DNA of 64,000 bases from Ceratothoa steindachneri. Its lineage: Eukaryota > Arthropoda > Malacostraca > Isopoda > Cymothoidae. Positions 22,990 to 35,429 of this stretch are shown piece after piece. Position 1 is the first letter of the stretch. Each line of letters starts with the position of its first letter. Both the position numbers and the translations under genes were made by a program. The stretch covers positions 70,012,286 through 70,076,285 of the forward strand of contig OZ018321.1 of assembly GCA_963969495.1 (NCBI GenBank). The letters are read 5' to 3'. Under the pieces are notes generated by a model. That model searched no databases, was not told the DNA's origin, and saw only the letters and a list, made by a program, of their open reading frames with translations.

Positions 22990-25900
22990 TGAATCCTTTT
23001 TACAGGCTTCCATGGATCTGCATGATGGTTCTTCCTCGTTAAGTGAAGACATGTATGTTTGATAAGGAGAGTAATGGACCTATTTCAGAAACATTTAGGA
23101 ACCTAGCGATTACTATAATAACTCCATCATTAATCAAGAAAATAGTTCGGGAGTGGCTCTTAGTGCATATACGTCTACGCTTCAATCTGAGTGCCATCTG
23201 ATACTGATGATGAAATATACAATGAAAGAACAGTATAACACTTATCCATGCGTTTCTAAACTTCACTTCCTGAAGGAAGTATTAATTGCCAGAAACAGAA
23301 TGGAAACATCTCTTTGGGTGTAGATTGCACATATCATTGAAGAAAAATATTCTGCAAACCAAGCGCGAAAGAGACACTCCCTCCTCCCCCATCTATAGGA
23401 AGTCGTTTAACAAAATGACCATAGCCTTCCTGTAGCTAGAACCTAGGGAGGGTTGGCAGGAGATTGTGTTGAAGGCGCAAATGCCTTCGAGGGATTACTG
23501 AAGGATGCTTGGCTCGTCTTAAGTGCTTTCCTTTTATCCTGCCTGGAAATCTTTGGAAGGCGCAGGTTCCCTTTGGGTCAGGAATCCCTCGATCTTTTGA
23601 GGGGCAGCCTTTCTAATGTGCCCCCTCAAGTATCAAGGAGAGACGAAAGAGCCGTAGTCCCCTGTTGCTTCCCTCCTTTAGCGGGAGTAAATCCTCGAAT
23701 CCCGGGGTTTGACCAACGACCAATTTACCGGTGATTTTCCTTCTGTGACTCTTACCACATAGTGGTAGTAAAATGCCCGCTTGGTATTTGGTGAAGGGCA
23801 GGCATGGTGGTGAGTGAGTGTGTTTGTGCCTTGTACGGTAAAACACTTAAAAGAGTTCCTAATTGGCATGGCGGGTTCCGTTTTTGTAGGCATTGAGTGA
23901 CAAGAAGCAGTGGGCGCTCTTTAATTAAGAGTCAGGGGGGCTCCCAGGTCGCGGAAGGCGCTAAGGTAACAAATCTGTTCCTTTTGAATAAATTAAGACT
24001 CACATTGCTTTGAGTAAACACAATGCAGCCTGCCACAAATCACACAATTAGTCTTAAGCAATACAACTTCACCATTTAAGGTATTAGAGCAGTTATTATA
24101 GATTTTCGGGTTTATCCTACTTAGCATTTCTTCATGTTTGATTCATATGACCAAAGCACGAATCCTTTGACGTGGTAGCAATAATAATCAGCTCGCATCG
24201 ACTCAGGGTTCTTGCCATGGTCGAAAGTGACGAGAACGTACAGTTGTCTATCGATGGCTCTCCTGTTTTCCTCATTACACGTTCGGACAGCTCTTCCGTA
24301 CTGTCTTACAAGGAGAAGTCAATGAGTTCTCGAGCATTAATTTACCCTTTTTTAACTAGTTGGTGGTAGAGTGGAGTCCTTCCTGCACAGTCGAACCATT
24401 GATTGAGTGTCTAAAGAAGACTCACACTGACATCATGGGCAAGGTTAGAAGCTTTCAACTTAAAGGTCCTTTTCCATAAACATGTGATTTTTGGTTTATC
24501 AAACCAGAACCATGGCTAATACCTGACGGTGATGCAACATGTGTCTTTTCGGACTTAGGAAGACGCCGAGTATCTTTTTAAGTCACTCGAAGTTGCTGAT
24601 ACACCACTCAACATGTCAAAGTGCTTTTTAAAATGGACTTTGATCCCCCGCCGCTCGGGGGCTCTCCGAGTCGTACGAGCAGTTCTCAAACTGGCCCTCT
24701 GCTGAATTTGTAGGTGACCCGTCCATCCTAGGAACCCTTTCGCATTTAGAAAAACCCTAGTATTTTTTTCCTTTTGGGAGAGGGCGGATAGATATGCCTC
24801 CTATTATCTTCCCCTTCTAATCGTTCCCTTAGGCAGAAAAGCCAGGCCTTTGCCTGATCTTCCGCTGAAATGGCTAATATGTTGGGCGGGGATAATCTGG
24901 GGTGCACGCTAGTATCGGGAGGTGACTCAGTTTGGTCACCCTCTTCGCTGGCGTTGTGAATCCCTACCGGAAGCTTACCAAGTTTGTGGTGTGTTTAGAG
25001 AAAGATAGGTTATGGTGACCAGTAAGCGAATATCTATTAGTAAAACTTTGAGCGAGGGCTTGCTGGCCAATAAACAATTCACTTATCGCTATTCTATACA
25101 AAGTTTTGAGTTGTAGTTTACTGAATACCCCTCGCCAAGACTCTCTAATAGGATTCAAACCATCTAGCGCCTACCACTGGGTGCGTTTGAGCCTAGGCTG
25201 CCCTTTGCTATTTATTTAGCGGTCCCTTGCAAGAAAGAAGGGTGAGAATGTGGAGTGTCACCGTCTGTCTAATTACAATGTCCTTGGGGCGACTCTGGGA
25301 AAGGGAGTAAGGGACAAGCTCCCACACCTGGACAAATAAGAGGATTGGAAATTTCCTCTCCACTAAAAGAGACTTGCAGATGCTTCTGAGAAATCATAAG
25401 TGGTGGGGGTATGAATTAGGAAAGCCATTGCCAATACTAACGACTAACTAGAATATTGGCCACTAGAATCCATATAAAATGGAAAATTTACTTAATTTTG
25501 GAACAGCATCTTTCAAAATTCTTTGGATGCGATCAACTGTGAGAAGAGTACTTTGTATTATTACCCAGTATACTTAAGTGTTACAAAGCAAGTAAACCAG
25601 CTTTTGAATTATGCTTCCTTGATTTTATATAGTCTACTGGTTGTATCTACCTCTCCCGATTTAAGGGGTTAGTCTTTATTAACTTTGAATGGACTTTAGA
25701 GAACGTAATAGAGAGATTGATTGTTTGGGAAAAAATTAAATACCAACTCTATAGAATTTTTTAGACGAACCAAGTCCCCTCAATACCCTTTCGTTAGTTA
25801 TTCTGAAGATAAAGGTGTTTGAAGAAAAGTTTAATGAAGGCCATATGCGTCAGACTGCAAGTTTACACATTTGAAAGAGAGTCTGCTGAAACTAGCAGTC

Positions 25901-27200
25901 TCTCGTTTGCTGGCTGAACGAATATATTTCCTGCAACATAAAATTATTTGACAATATATGGCATACCAGGGTAAAACTATGAATGTAAACTCACCTTCCT
26001 CACCTAATATGAGCTGATAATAAATTACCTTTGACACAAAAAATATTAAAAATAGTTAATAGATTGAAGAGTCAAGTGGAAAGGTGAAAGGAGTAAGATG
26101 AATGGTATTTTTAAGTCGACTCTGAACCCTAACATATCCCTACATAACTGCTAACAGTGTTCCTCGAAAGGTGGAGTGTTGGCCACAAAAATCCCTCCGC
26201 TATCTGTTACGACTGTATGTTACGACTGAGAAAGATCAATACATCCCCTTAAACCAATTAGAGGTTGGAGGACTGGGTTCGGGGAACACTCCACCTGGTT
26301 TTATAATACAAAATGCGAAGCTAGTTACTATCATTGCCTACACCGACCCAAGACATCAGATAAGGTGAGGGACTTGCAATCGTGCTGCAGAGTTCGCCGA
26401 TAGAGCCGATATTAAGGAGGGATAGCCAGTAAAATGTGTACCCGATTAGTAAAAACAAATGGTCAGTCCTCGCGAAAAAATCGACTTGACGACTATATAG
26501 CGATTAGAAACAAACACAGAAGGCCGAGAGACGAAAGAAAGGTAGATACACGAAAAACACTTAGGCAGTTGAAATAAAGGAATGGTAAAATCTAGAAACC
26601 GAAAATATTTTTCTTACAACTTTCGCATCAGAATAAGTGTATAATCACAATCAAGTTTGAACTGTTAACTTAAATCAAATTTTGAGTAAAATTACCGCTC
26701 TAGCTAATAATAGAGGTATGTGTTTTGACATATCCCTTTGTTTATAGTAATTTCAACAAATAAAGATTTAGAGTCAACTAAGCATTATGAATTTAATCGT
26801 GGAGTTGACGGAAAGATCCAATTTTACTTAAGATACAAATTCCAGGGGCCGACAGAATTGGTAATATTAGGTGAACTGAATATTTCGTTTCTCTTAAATT
26901 TCTTTAATTTAATTTTCAATTCACTCTCTTAGTCAATCTAAGACGATGATTCTTCTTTCAACAAAGAGTCATTCAATTCTTACATGTTTAATGAAATGGA
27001 ACTCTGTTAATACTTCGAGAGAAGCAAGGAAGGATGTTACGGCATCTACTCTATTACGCCATTCAGAGATGGAAACTTTTAATTTCTGTACTGGCTCTAT
27101 TGAAAATTAGGATATCCTTCTTTTAATTGAGTGACGACTTTTAACTTCTCTTACAACAGAATCCTCGGTTTCGTATGGATAGGAAACGGAATACTCGCAC
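22990..27200. other. Unassigned interval
   Basis: No coding domain is recognised on either strand over 4.2 kb. A GC-richer patch at about 23450-23950 holds a 93-codon frame without motif. Another GC-richer patch lies at about 24640-25330. Both could be 5' UTR or LTR pieces of elements whose bodies are not here. 25400-27200 is AT-rich and featureless to my reading. Confidence 0.35.
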
Positions 27201-29534
27201 AGTGTCGCGGGACTTAACTTTTGGAAGTTGACGTTAATCGGGATTAAGGATACTTTTGAAGGAAAAGCCCCCGAAGTTAGGCCCGCGAGTCAAAATGTAG
27301 TTCTGACACCGATTTTGGCGGTTATAGGTCAAAAGCTTTTTTCGAGAGACCATAGGTGAGTTTTTAGGCATTTTTTGACGAAAAAAATGAACTCATACGA
27401 GTATATAAATAATAGAAAAACGAGATCTTCACAGAAATGATCAGAAAGGGTCAAAATTTACACGCAGGCGATCGGGGGGCCCCTACGACTATTTTTTTTA
27501 ATTTTGTCGCTCCCTTGAGTTTCGGGGTCTAGTGGGGGTATAGTGTTGGGACCCCCTTGTGAATGAATACTGGCTCTTTAGAAGTTCACTAACTTATCAA
27601 ATCTTTACTTTGGCCTTTCATATTTCAAAACTGGGACGATTCGAATTTTTTGGGGAGCGCTCGATACGATAGTGGTCTTTATTTTCTAAAGTCAAAAGTA
27701 GTGGGGCTGCCCCAGTAACTGAACTCAAATCATGTGTCTGTTCCCTATAAAACTTAAGTAAATGGCCCCTTTTCGGCTAGTGGTCCGAAAATTAAATAGT
27801 TAACGGCCAGTTTGATTCTTGCACGATTAGTCCGAGGTCGGTCCTTCCTTTTAACCTCATTAACTCGAATTTTCGAAAATAATTTCTCCCGTTTTTCCCG
27901 CTTCCAAAAATTAGACATGAATTGAACTCAATTTTTTATATGTCTAATGTAATTGTACTCGTCCCACCTAGTCGAACGGTATAGGTGTCGCTCGCCGTCA
28001 CCTAAAAGTAAACTCGTAGTATCCACTCGAACTTTGAAAATTTTGCTAGACTTAAGTGAACTCACCCCCCTATAATTTTCCCCGTAGAAATTACTTAGGC
28101 TCCACGGACTCCAAAAGCCTCGAACCTAACCTTACAGCAAATTGCTAATACTAACTTTTGGCTATCAAAAAGTGTTTTTTCGTTATTTTTGCATAGAATA
28201 AGTTTTTTTGGCGTCCTTAACGAGACCTATCTAGTGCGGGGTTCCTTTTTTGGCTCCCCCAAATTTCCCCTAAACCCCCCCAAAAACGGTTTTTAAACAA
28301 ATAAATAAATGCTAATTTTTATTTTTTTTGGGGGGGGGAAAGGGGGGCGCTTTGCGTGACAAGTAAAAGGCGAGCCAAACGTAATGCCGCAAAATAGGGT
28401 TAAGCCCGCCGGTAGTGTAAAATTTGGTGCCACGTTCAAAATTTCGAAAAACTTAAAAATAATTTGAAGCCTTAGCTCTCCGCAACCACTAGAAGTACGA
28501 GGCTGATCTTGGCATCCAAGGATGGAGGGTAGCGAGTATTATCCAAAATTCGTTACTAAGAAAAGGTAGGCTTGTAACTCTCGGAGAAGGCCGACTAAAA
28601 CCTAAATAAAAATTCATTTTTCAAACCCGCAATTTTGGTTTAAACCGCCGTAACTCCGCGGGGTTTATAGAAAGGTGCAACTGCGTAGCTTATTCCGTAT
28701 AGAGCGTCGTCAGGTCTTTAAGATCTTATATAATAATAGTCTATATTCCCGTAAAGTATCACGCCCCTAAGCGTTTAAATTTTGGCGGTCAACTCATTTT
28801 GCCTCGCCCAAATTTTGGAAAATTCTGTCAAATTTGAAAGTGCGATATTTTCCTCAATTTTCGGCCAATTTCGGTCTACTTCAAATACCGACACTATTTA
28901 TGGTCTAGTATACGGGCAAACTCTCTATTTTGTCGTATCTCTTTCTGCAGCCCCGATTCCGGGAAGGGGTTGGTTTGGCGTTCCAACTTTCCGCGCTTTC
29001 CGGGACTATTCGGCCTTAAATCTGGCTAGGTAGCTTTAACTTGGAATATATACGCGGCACGCGGTCTTCTATTAGGAATCGAAAACCGCTTTGAGATATC
29101 TTGATCGATTCCGGAGATACGGACGAAAAACCGGTCTGAATTTGGCTGATTTTCGGCCTCGAGGTAATTTAAATCGAATTTTATCGAAAACCTTCAAGTG
29201 AATCTTTTTTGGAATGTCATTTTCCTGATTTGCAATTTCAGACTGGACAAAACCTTTTATAAAGTGCAAAGATAGACCAATAAAGCCTGCCGCAATAATC
29301 TCTTAACCAACGATGGGTCGATTTTTTTTCCACTTTCCCCAACTTCACCATTTACAGTTTTACGGTGTGGGTTGGCCGACACAAGAAATATCAGATTCCA
29401 CGGAGGGAGTATCGAAAACCCTTTACGATGATATACCGTGCAAACGTTTTCTTATATATGCTCTTTTCCGGGTCGGTCTATTTTCGTACAGATTTGTTTT
29501 CGCTTAAATTTTCACATTTAATAACTTTTCACGC

Positions 29535-29578
<44 letters not shown>

Positions 29579-29985
29579 CTCGTATCTACACTTTGAAAAA
29601 GGATACGTTCTAAGCTATTCAGCAATATATAAAACTTTATATTCTATAGAGCGATAGCCATTTAATAGCCGATAACGGGTTCCGAAAATTGTCATTTTTT
29701 GTGGATTTTCGACTTTTTCTCGATTTAATCGCCCCTAACTTTCTTAATTCTTGAGATAGACGAAGTATTCAAAATGTACCACATAGAGAGTCTTAAGATG
29801 CGTCTAACAATATATAAAGGTTTATGGTATTTGAATAAAAAAGAGGGGTTCCACTCCTTCCGAGGCGCTCGCTCGATCTATTTCTTTTACCATACACAAT
29901 ATTTGGCTTCCCTAAACGTCGATCTGGACTGGCAAACGTTAATTAAATGAATTAAATAAGATGGAGCGTGGAATTTCATTTATTA
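27200..29985. other. Gene-free modular repeat DNA, block 1
   Basis: The sequence is AT-rich but unusually rich in TCG, ACG and CGA words, with recurring phrases such as CGAAAA and GTAACT. No open frame is convincing. One phrase near 27525-27550 (GGTCTAGTGGGGGT) recurs at about 45205 with similar flanks. An (AT)n array is embedded at 29538-29574. I read this as diverged copies of the same non-coding family that fills 33.9-38.5 and 41.1-49 kb. Confidence 0.5.
29538..29574. repeat. (AT)n microsatellite
   Basis: 37 bp of perfect alternating T/A inside modular repeat DNA. Confidence 0.98.
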
Positions 29986-29990
29986 AGGTA

Positions 29991-30013
29991 TATTATTATT
30001 ATTATTATTATTA
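29991..30013 (-). repeat. (TAA)n 3' tail of the LINE
   Basis: Seven or so TTA units on the plus strand read as TAA/AAT repeats at the 3' end of the minus-strand element, directly after its 3' UTR. Confidence 0.9.
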
Positions 30014-30235
30014 AAGTTCCAAGCCACAACCCCAACTGGAAGAGCAAATAGCTATAAGCCCAAGGGCCCCAGCGGGGAAAGAAACCTGGTATGGAAAAAA
30101 CGAAACAAAGATTAAGAAAAACAATAAATAAATAGAAAATTAAAAAAAAAAAATAAATAAAAAAAAAAATAAATGCTATAATGTTAAAAATATTATAATA
30201 TTATATATGTGTGGATAATGAATAAAATATTAAAG

Positions 30236-33223
30236 TTATAAGTTTCTGTTAATTAAAAATGTATTAGCACCCACTTTAAATTTCTGAAGTTCCAAGGACT
30301 CAACAACAACACTAGGAAGTTCATTCCACAGTTTAGTTGTGTTAGGAATGAAACTTCTTGAAAACTGTGTTGTGTTGAATCTCATAGGCGTAAAGGCCCT
30401 ACTATTGGCATTTAGTACACCTCTGGTAACTCGTTGAGGGGCATATAAATTGGGCAGATCGTGATGCAGTGGATGATCTGCATTGTTAAAAATTTTATAT
30501 AAGATGCATAAGGAGCTTATTGCTCGCCTGTGCCACAGATCAACTTTGAGGTCAGGAATTAAAAATTTTATTGCTCTCAAATTTTTATCTAATAAATTAA
30601 GATAAGAGTTGGCTGCCGAACTCCAAACAGGGGCGCAATATTCAAAACACGGAAGAATAAAAGCATTAAAACAATTTTTAAGAACAGTCTGCTCTCCAAA
30701 TACTTTGTAAGATTTCCTCAAAATGCCAATTTTTTGAGCAATAGAGGAGGAAATAGATCGAATGTGATTCTCAAAAGTAAACCTAGAGTCAAGCATAACT
30801 CCAAGCAACTTAAAAGAATCACATATGGAGATGGGAATGTAATTTATTAAAAGATCTGGATGGGGAGGATCTAGTGTTCTGGATCTGCTAACAATCATAC
30901 TCTGGGTTTTCTTTGCATTTAACTTCATGCCCCATGAAGTGCACCAAACATTTATCTTAGCCAGATCTCTATTTAAAGACTCAGCAACCGATGCTCTCAA
31001 CTCAGGAGATGGGACTGGGGCTATTAGAGTAGCATCATCAGCATAGGCTATAAGTCTATTTTCCAGTCCAAACCACATATCATGGGTATATAATATAAAC
31101 AGTAGAGGACCAAGAACACTGCCTTGTGGTACACCAGATAGCACCTCTCTCTCATCACTAAAATTATTGTCAACATAAACCTTTTGATGTCGATTTGTTA
31201 AAAATTGTTCAATAATATTTAAAAATACACCACCTACTCCCAACTGCTTCAACTTAAATATCAGGGCCTTATGATTGACACGGTCAAATGCGGCACTGAA
31301 ATCCAGGCCAACTAAGCGAACTTCTTGACCAGAGTCTAATGATTTTTGGACAATGGTGGAGACTGTGAGAAGTGCATCACAAGTGCTCAGACCCTTACGA
31401 AATCCAAACTGTAAAAAGGGAAACAGACGATTAAGCTCGGCAAATGTACTCAAACGTTTAGCTAGTAAACGTTCAAAAATCTTAGATAGAACAGGAGTTA
31501 TAGAAATGGGCCTATATTCAGTAGGGTTAAAACTACCACTTGCACTTTTACATAGTGGAGTGATGTTACCAATTCTCCAACATTCGCAAAAACAACCACT
31601 CCTCGCCAGCTTCCGAAGAATAACGGAAAGCTTGGGAGCCAAATACTCTGCAGTTTTCTTAAAGAATAAAGGGAATATACCATTTGGGTCAGTACCACCA
31701 TAAGCATCCAGATCAAGAAGTAACTGTTTTACTTCACTTGAACGGAAAGCAATCTTGTTTAACCTTGGTTCAGGGAAACAAGTGTCAGGTAGAGTTAGAT
31801 TCTCATTACTTTGTTTATTATCAAAAACATCAGCCAACAGTGTTGCCTTTTCTTCAGGACTAAGGGTAATGGAACCATCAGGTTTAAGAAGGGGTGGCAT
31901 AGATGAATCATTCCCAAAAAGAGCAGACTTGAGAGTGGTCCAGAATTTGTGGGAATTTGCTGTGCGCTGAAGAGTTCCCTTTGTGGTAGTATTGAATTCA
32001 ACTTCAGCATTATTATATACCCTCTGAGCTGCTGTTCTGTAGTGCACATAATTATCCCATAGAAAGGCAGATCTACTCCCCTTCCACAGGTTGTAGGCTT
32101 CTTGTTTCTGCATATGAGCCCTCTTACAGTCATCATTAAACCAGGCTTTGTCCTTAGTGCGATATCTGATCATACGGAATGGAACATGTCTATCAATAAT
32201 TGAAACAATTTTATCATTCAAAATACGAACTGCTTCAACCTCCTTATATATTAGTGGCCAGTTGATCCGGGAGATATCATTTAATATATTGCACCAATCT
32301 ACTTGAGATTTGATAAATACTTTGCTTGTATGAGCTATATTAGGAATAGATTGCTCAATACAGATAGTTATAGAAATTGCACAGTGGTCAGAAGTTCCCA
32401 CAGGAGGATCAACAGCACTTGTAACGACTCCAGGGGAATCAGTGAAAACCAAGTCAAGGCAGTTCCCAGATGAATGGGTAGGCTCCCTAATGACTTGCTC
32501 ACAACCCGACTCACACGCAAAATCATAAGCCCTGATACCATGACAGTCAGTAGGGGAGACAGAAGACAGCCATTGCCTATGATGAGCATTGAGGTCTCCC
32601 ATAAATACAAAGCAGGCTTTCCGGTCATTTTCCTGTACCTTGGCCATGGCAAGGAGCAGACAATCAAAAATAGTATCATCTAAGTCTGGATTGCGATAGA
32701 CAGAAAAAAGATAAAAATTATTTTGCTTACCACATACTTTCATAACTTGCATCTCATGGCAAGAACAAGCATAGGAGGTCTTTGAAGCAGAGTAACCATT
32801 CCTAATGTAAACTGCCATTCCTCTAGCCCTAGGAATGGCATCACGCCTAAGTAAAATTGGTTTTTTGAAGCCTGGTATAAGTAGTTCAGAGACATGCCTC
32901 ATATTTGAAACCAGGGTCTCTGAACAGAGTAAAATGTCATGAGACTTGGATGAAGCAGTCAAGTCTTTAATATTGGCATGTAGGCCCCTAATATTAATAT
33001 AGAGTAGACGACATTTTATCTGACGAGGATGACCAGGTCCAGGGTTGAGCTCAATATCTCCTGATAAAATTAAAATCAATATTAAAAAAATAATATTAGC
33101 AACAAGATCTTCAACAAAAATAACAATTTGTACAACAACAACAACAACAATTTGTACAAAATTATTCAATAGCAAAACTTTCATTAACTGAATATTATAT
33201 GTCGGAAAAAAACTGGTCAACAT
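30236..33223 (-). CDS. Intact LINE ORF: 2A leader, endonuclease, reverse transcriptase
   Basis: The protein has 995 residues without a stop. Residues 1-54 are hydrophobic (a VVVVVV run and an IFLILILILIL segment). Residues 55-63 read GDIELNPGP, a 2A ribosome-skipping motif. The endonuclease spans about 71-285: NIRGL (77-81), catalytic-type Glu in CSETL (102), MGDLNAHH (208-215) and TSDHC (277-281). RT spans about 540-800: YRPISI (570-575), LDFSAAFDRVNH (640-651), SGVPQGSVLGPLLFILY (696-712) and YADD (727-730). The C-terminus has the WNELP block near the end. All catalytic residues I can check are present. The element nicks DNA and primes reverse transcription on it. The start is the first Met and keeps the hydrophobic leader; an internal start is possible. 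Confidence 0.93.
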   Translation of the reverse strand: MLTSFFPTYNIQLMKVLLLNNFVQIVVVVVVQIVIFVEDLVANIIFLILILILSGDIELNPGPGHPRQIKCRLLYINIRGLHANIKDLTASSKSHDILLCSETLVSNMRHVSELLIPGFKKPILLRRDAIPRARGMAVYIRNGYSASKTSYACSCHEMQVMKVCGKQNNFYLFSVYRNPDLDDTIFDCLLLAMAKVQENDRKACFVFMGDLNAHHRQWLSSVSPTDCHGIRAYDFACESGCEQVIREPTHSSGNCLDLVFTDSPGVVTSAVDPPVGTSDHCAISITICIEQSIPNIAHTSKVFIKSQVDWCNILNDISRINWPLIYKEVEAVRILNDKIVSIIDRHVPFRMIRYRTKDKAWFNDDCKRAHMQKQEAYNLWKGSRSAFLWDNYVHYRTAAQRVYNNAEVEFNTTTKGTLQRTANSHKFWTTLKSALFGNDSSMPPLLKPDGSITLSPEEKATLLADVFDNKQSNENLTLPDTCFPEPRLNKIAFRSSEVKQLLLDLDAYGGTDPNGIFPLFFKKTAEYLAPKLSVILRKLARSGCFCECWRIGNITPLCKSASGSFNPTEYRPISITPVLSKIFERLLAKRLSTFAELNRLFPFLQFGFRKGLSTCDALLTVSTIVQKSLDSGQEVRLVGLDFSAAFDRVNHKALIFKLKQLGVGGVFLNIIEQFLTNRHQKVYVDNNFSDEREVLSGVPQGSVLGPLLFILYTHDMWFGLENRLIAYADDATLIAPVPSPELRASVAESLNRDLAKINVWCTSWGMKLNAKKTQSMIVSRSRTLDPPHPDLLINYIPISICDSFKLLGVMLDSRFTFENHIRSISSSIAQKIGILRKSYKVFGEQTVLKNCFNAFILPCFEYCAPVWSSAANSYLNLLDKNLRAIKFLIPDLKVDLWHRRAISSLCILYKIFNNADHPLHHDLPNLYAPQRVTRGVLNANSRAFTPMRFNTTQFSRSFIPNTTKLWNELPSVVVESLELQKFKVGANTFLINRNL
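33035..33058 (-). promoter_or_regulatory. 2A-type ribosome-skipping site in the LINE ORF
   Basis: Codons 56-63 give D-I-E-L-N-P-G-P, matching the D-[V/I]-E-x-N-P-G-P consensus exactly, preceded by Ser-Gly and a hydrophobic helix. In 2A sequences the ribosome fails to form the Gly-Pro bond, releasing the upstream peptide and restarting at Pro. Here that would free a 62-residue hydrophobic leader and a 933-residue endonuclease-RT. 2A-like motifs at this place are known in some CR1/L2-clade elements. Confidence 0.85.
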
Positions 33224-33610
33224 GATGGAGCCGACACATCATGCAAGGCAAAATTCCCTTCAGGACGCCACAACAACTGAGGGAGGACAGTAATGATGAC
33301 TTTGGAATGAAAAAGAATAAAGAAAAGAGAAAAGAAAAGAATAGACCAAGGCAACCTCTTGAAAAGCCATCAGAGCCTCTTTGCTCATCTATTAAGCCTG
33401 CCCTACACACCATTTGAGTAAAACAAGAGGAGGAATGAAAAATAGGAAAGTATGCCTAAATGTACCCTTAGGCAGGGATCTCAAACACAAGAGAGTGGAA
33501 GACCATGGTACAGAGGCTATGGCACAATCCAATGCATGAGAACACCTTTCTGTCAGGGAGGTCCCTTAGCCTTTGACTGAAGTGTCTATCCACAAGACAG
33601 TGGAGGGTTT

Positions 33611-33741
33611 GGATTCAGAGTTATCCCTCTCCTAGGCGGATTGTCAACCAAGACTTCGAGCTCCACCTGCCCGGGTTTGAGTTCGGAGTTGTCCCTCTCC
33701 TAGGTGGATTGTCACACAAGACTATGAGCTCCACCTGCCCA
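33611..33741 (-). repeat. 68-bp tandem units in the LINE 5' UTR
   Basis: Unit one (33611-33678) and unit two (33679 to about 33741) share ATCCCTCTCCTAGG/GTCCCTCTCCTAGG, GGATTGTCA and GAGCTCCACCTGCCC in register at an offset of 68 bp. They lie 390-520 bp upstream of the ORF start. Tandem 5' UTR monomers in LINEs often carry promoter activity; that role is inferred here. Confidence 0.85.
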
Positions 33742-35429
33742 TACCGTAACCCTGGTATAGGGTGGCTACCGAGCGCTACGCCTTGCCAAAGGGCGACTCG
33801 TGATTTTGTCCGGGGCTGCTTATTCAGTTTATTCGCAACTAACCTCTATATCTAGAGGCCTTCCCCCGATCCGCAACCTGGGGACCCGATGGATGGGAGT
33901 TGTCATCTCGTTCTGGTAGCGGAAATTGAGGTCAAATATTAAATTTGAGTTTTCAAAAAGTCAAATTTTATCGAAAATCGCCTAGTTTACCCAGCTGGAT
34001 TTAATTTATATTGAATTAAATATAATATTCTTACGTAGAATTCTCTAAGCCTTGAAGTGATAGATTAATCACTCATATAGGTCAATTATTATTTTAGCGA
34101 TGGTCAATCTCTCGGGTGTCGATTTTTCGGCCCCAGCAATTTTGAGCGCGGACGATTTTCGTCGGTTTTTTAACCGTAACTTTTTTATTTACTAACCAAA
34201 ATTGAGGTTCTATATATCGAGAATAAGTAGAAGCTAAGCCAAGACGCGTCTAATGGTGTACTACACTTAAAGATCGAGTAAAGTGAAATACTCGAAAATA
34301 GGACTCGATGTATCAGAAAAATTCTAGGTCTAATTTTCGCACGAATTTTCGGCGTATCGGATTAATTTTTCTAGGAAAATTACGTACCTCTATACACTAT
34401 CTATTGATACTCGAAAAAACAAAAAAAAATTTCCCGTAAAAATGTTATCCGGAACTAACTGGTATTTGCTGGCTCCTTACCTTTTCGACGCATCAGAAAA
34501 TTCGGTAAAACGAAAATTAAAAGTGTCGAATTGCCTATCAATAAGTCTCAAAATGTCTCTAAAATGATATGATTTCTGGTTTCCTCAGACTATTTCCAAG
34601 AAAGCTATTTGATGTCAAACTTTTTGCCAGTTTTTTGGTGGGATTTTCAACGTCCACTTACTTTGTTGATTTTCGGGATCAGCGAAAATTTCTAATATCA
34701 ACGGATAGCTGCTCTTATGTAGCATTTGGTCCACTCTCAAAAATTTTAATTTTCTTGAATTCTCAGACCTATAATTGAGAAAAACATCGAACATTTAGCA
34801 CCACCAAAAAGAACACCCTGTACTCAAACTCGGTTTCGCGAAAACTACTCGAAAAAAACCGGTTTGCAATCAGAACATAAAAGTAGAAAAACCGCTCTTT
34901 CCAATGGTATATAATAATCTGTAGTATCTAACAGGGTTCTCTCCGAAAATCGTTAATTGCAAAACTCAAGCGAAAACTCGTTTTACGTCATTATAATGAA
35001 TTTCTATAGGGGTGGTGGTTATTTCCAAATATTTCGATAACTAATAATGGTAAAGCTTTCAAACTTTCATCATTCTCTTAGGTATTCTAAGATCTATCTA
35101 TCACGATGCCAGAAACCTAGCTAGGACCATTAGGGCCGATTCTAAAAATGCAAACTCCCTGAAAAAATTAATTTTTGAAAAGAGTTTTACCAAGGATCGA
35201 ACCTAGTCAAAATATGTACTTGAATAAAATATCTTTGAAATTCCTAGTATTTCTAGTTTTTTTCTTCGTTCCAGCTATCTTTGGATCTATTAGCTATAGA
35301 GAGTTAGCAATGGTACCATTAGAAAGAACGACGAATCTTTAGGCGAAGGTGTCTTTATGCACCAACGTCCTACGACCTGGAGTTTTAGAGGTAGAGGCCC
35401 CAAACCTCCCAACAACCCCCCAAAACCAC

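Larger units (their letters stand above)
29991..33920 (-). mobile_element. Apparently full-length CR1/L2-superfamily LINE
   Basis: Read on the minus strand, it has a GC-richer 5' UTR with two 68-bp tandem units, one intact ORF (33223-30236), a 3' UTR containing A-rich runs (30110-30200), and a terminal (TAA)n tail at 30013-29991. The tail type and a single ORF fit the CR1/L2/Jockey superfamily. The 5' limit near 33920 is where the GC-richer UTR gives way to modular AT-rich repeat DNA and is approximate. The contrast with the dead copies around it suggests recent insertion. I did not find a clear target-site duplication. Confidence 0.85.

Noticed and set aside
23453..23734. A 93-codon frame in a GC-richer patch
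   Set aside because: No recognisable domain and no supporting signals.
31353..32683. Several plus-strand and out-of-frame ORFs of 60-116 codons
   Set aside because: They are shadows of the intact minus-strand LINE ORF.
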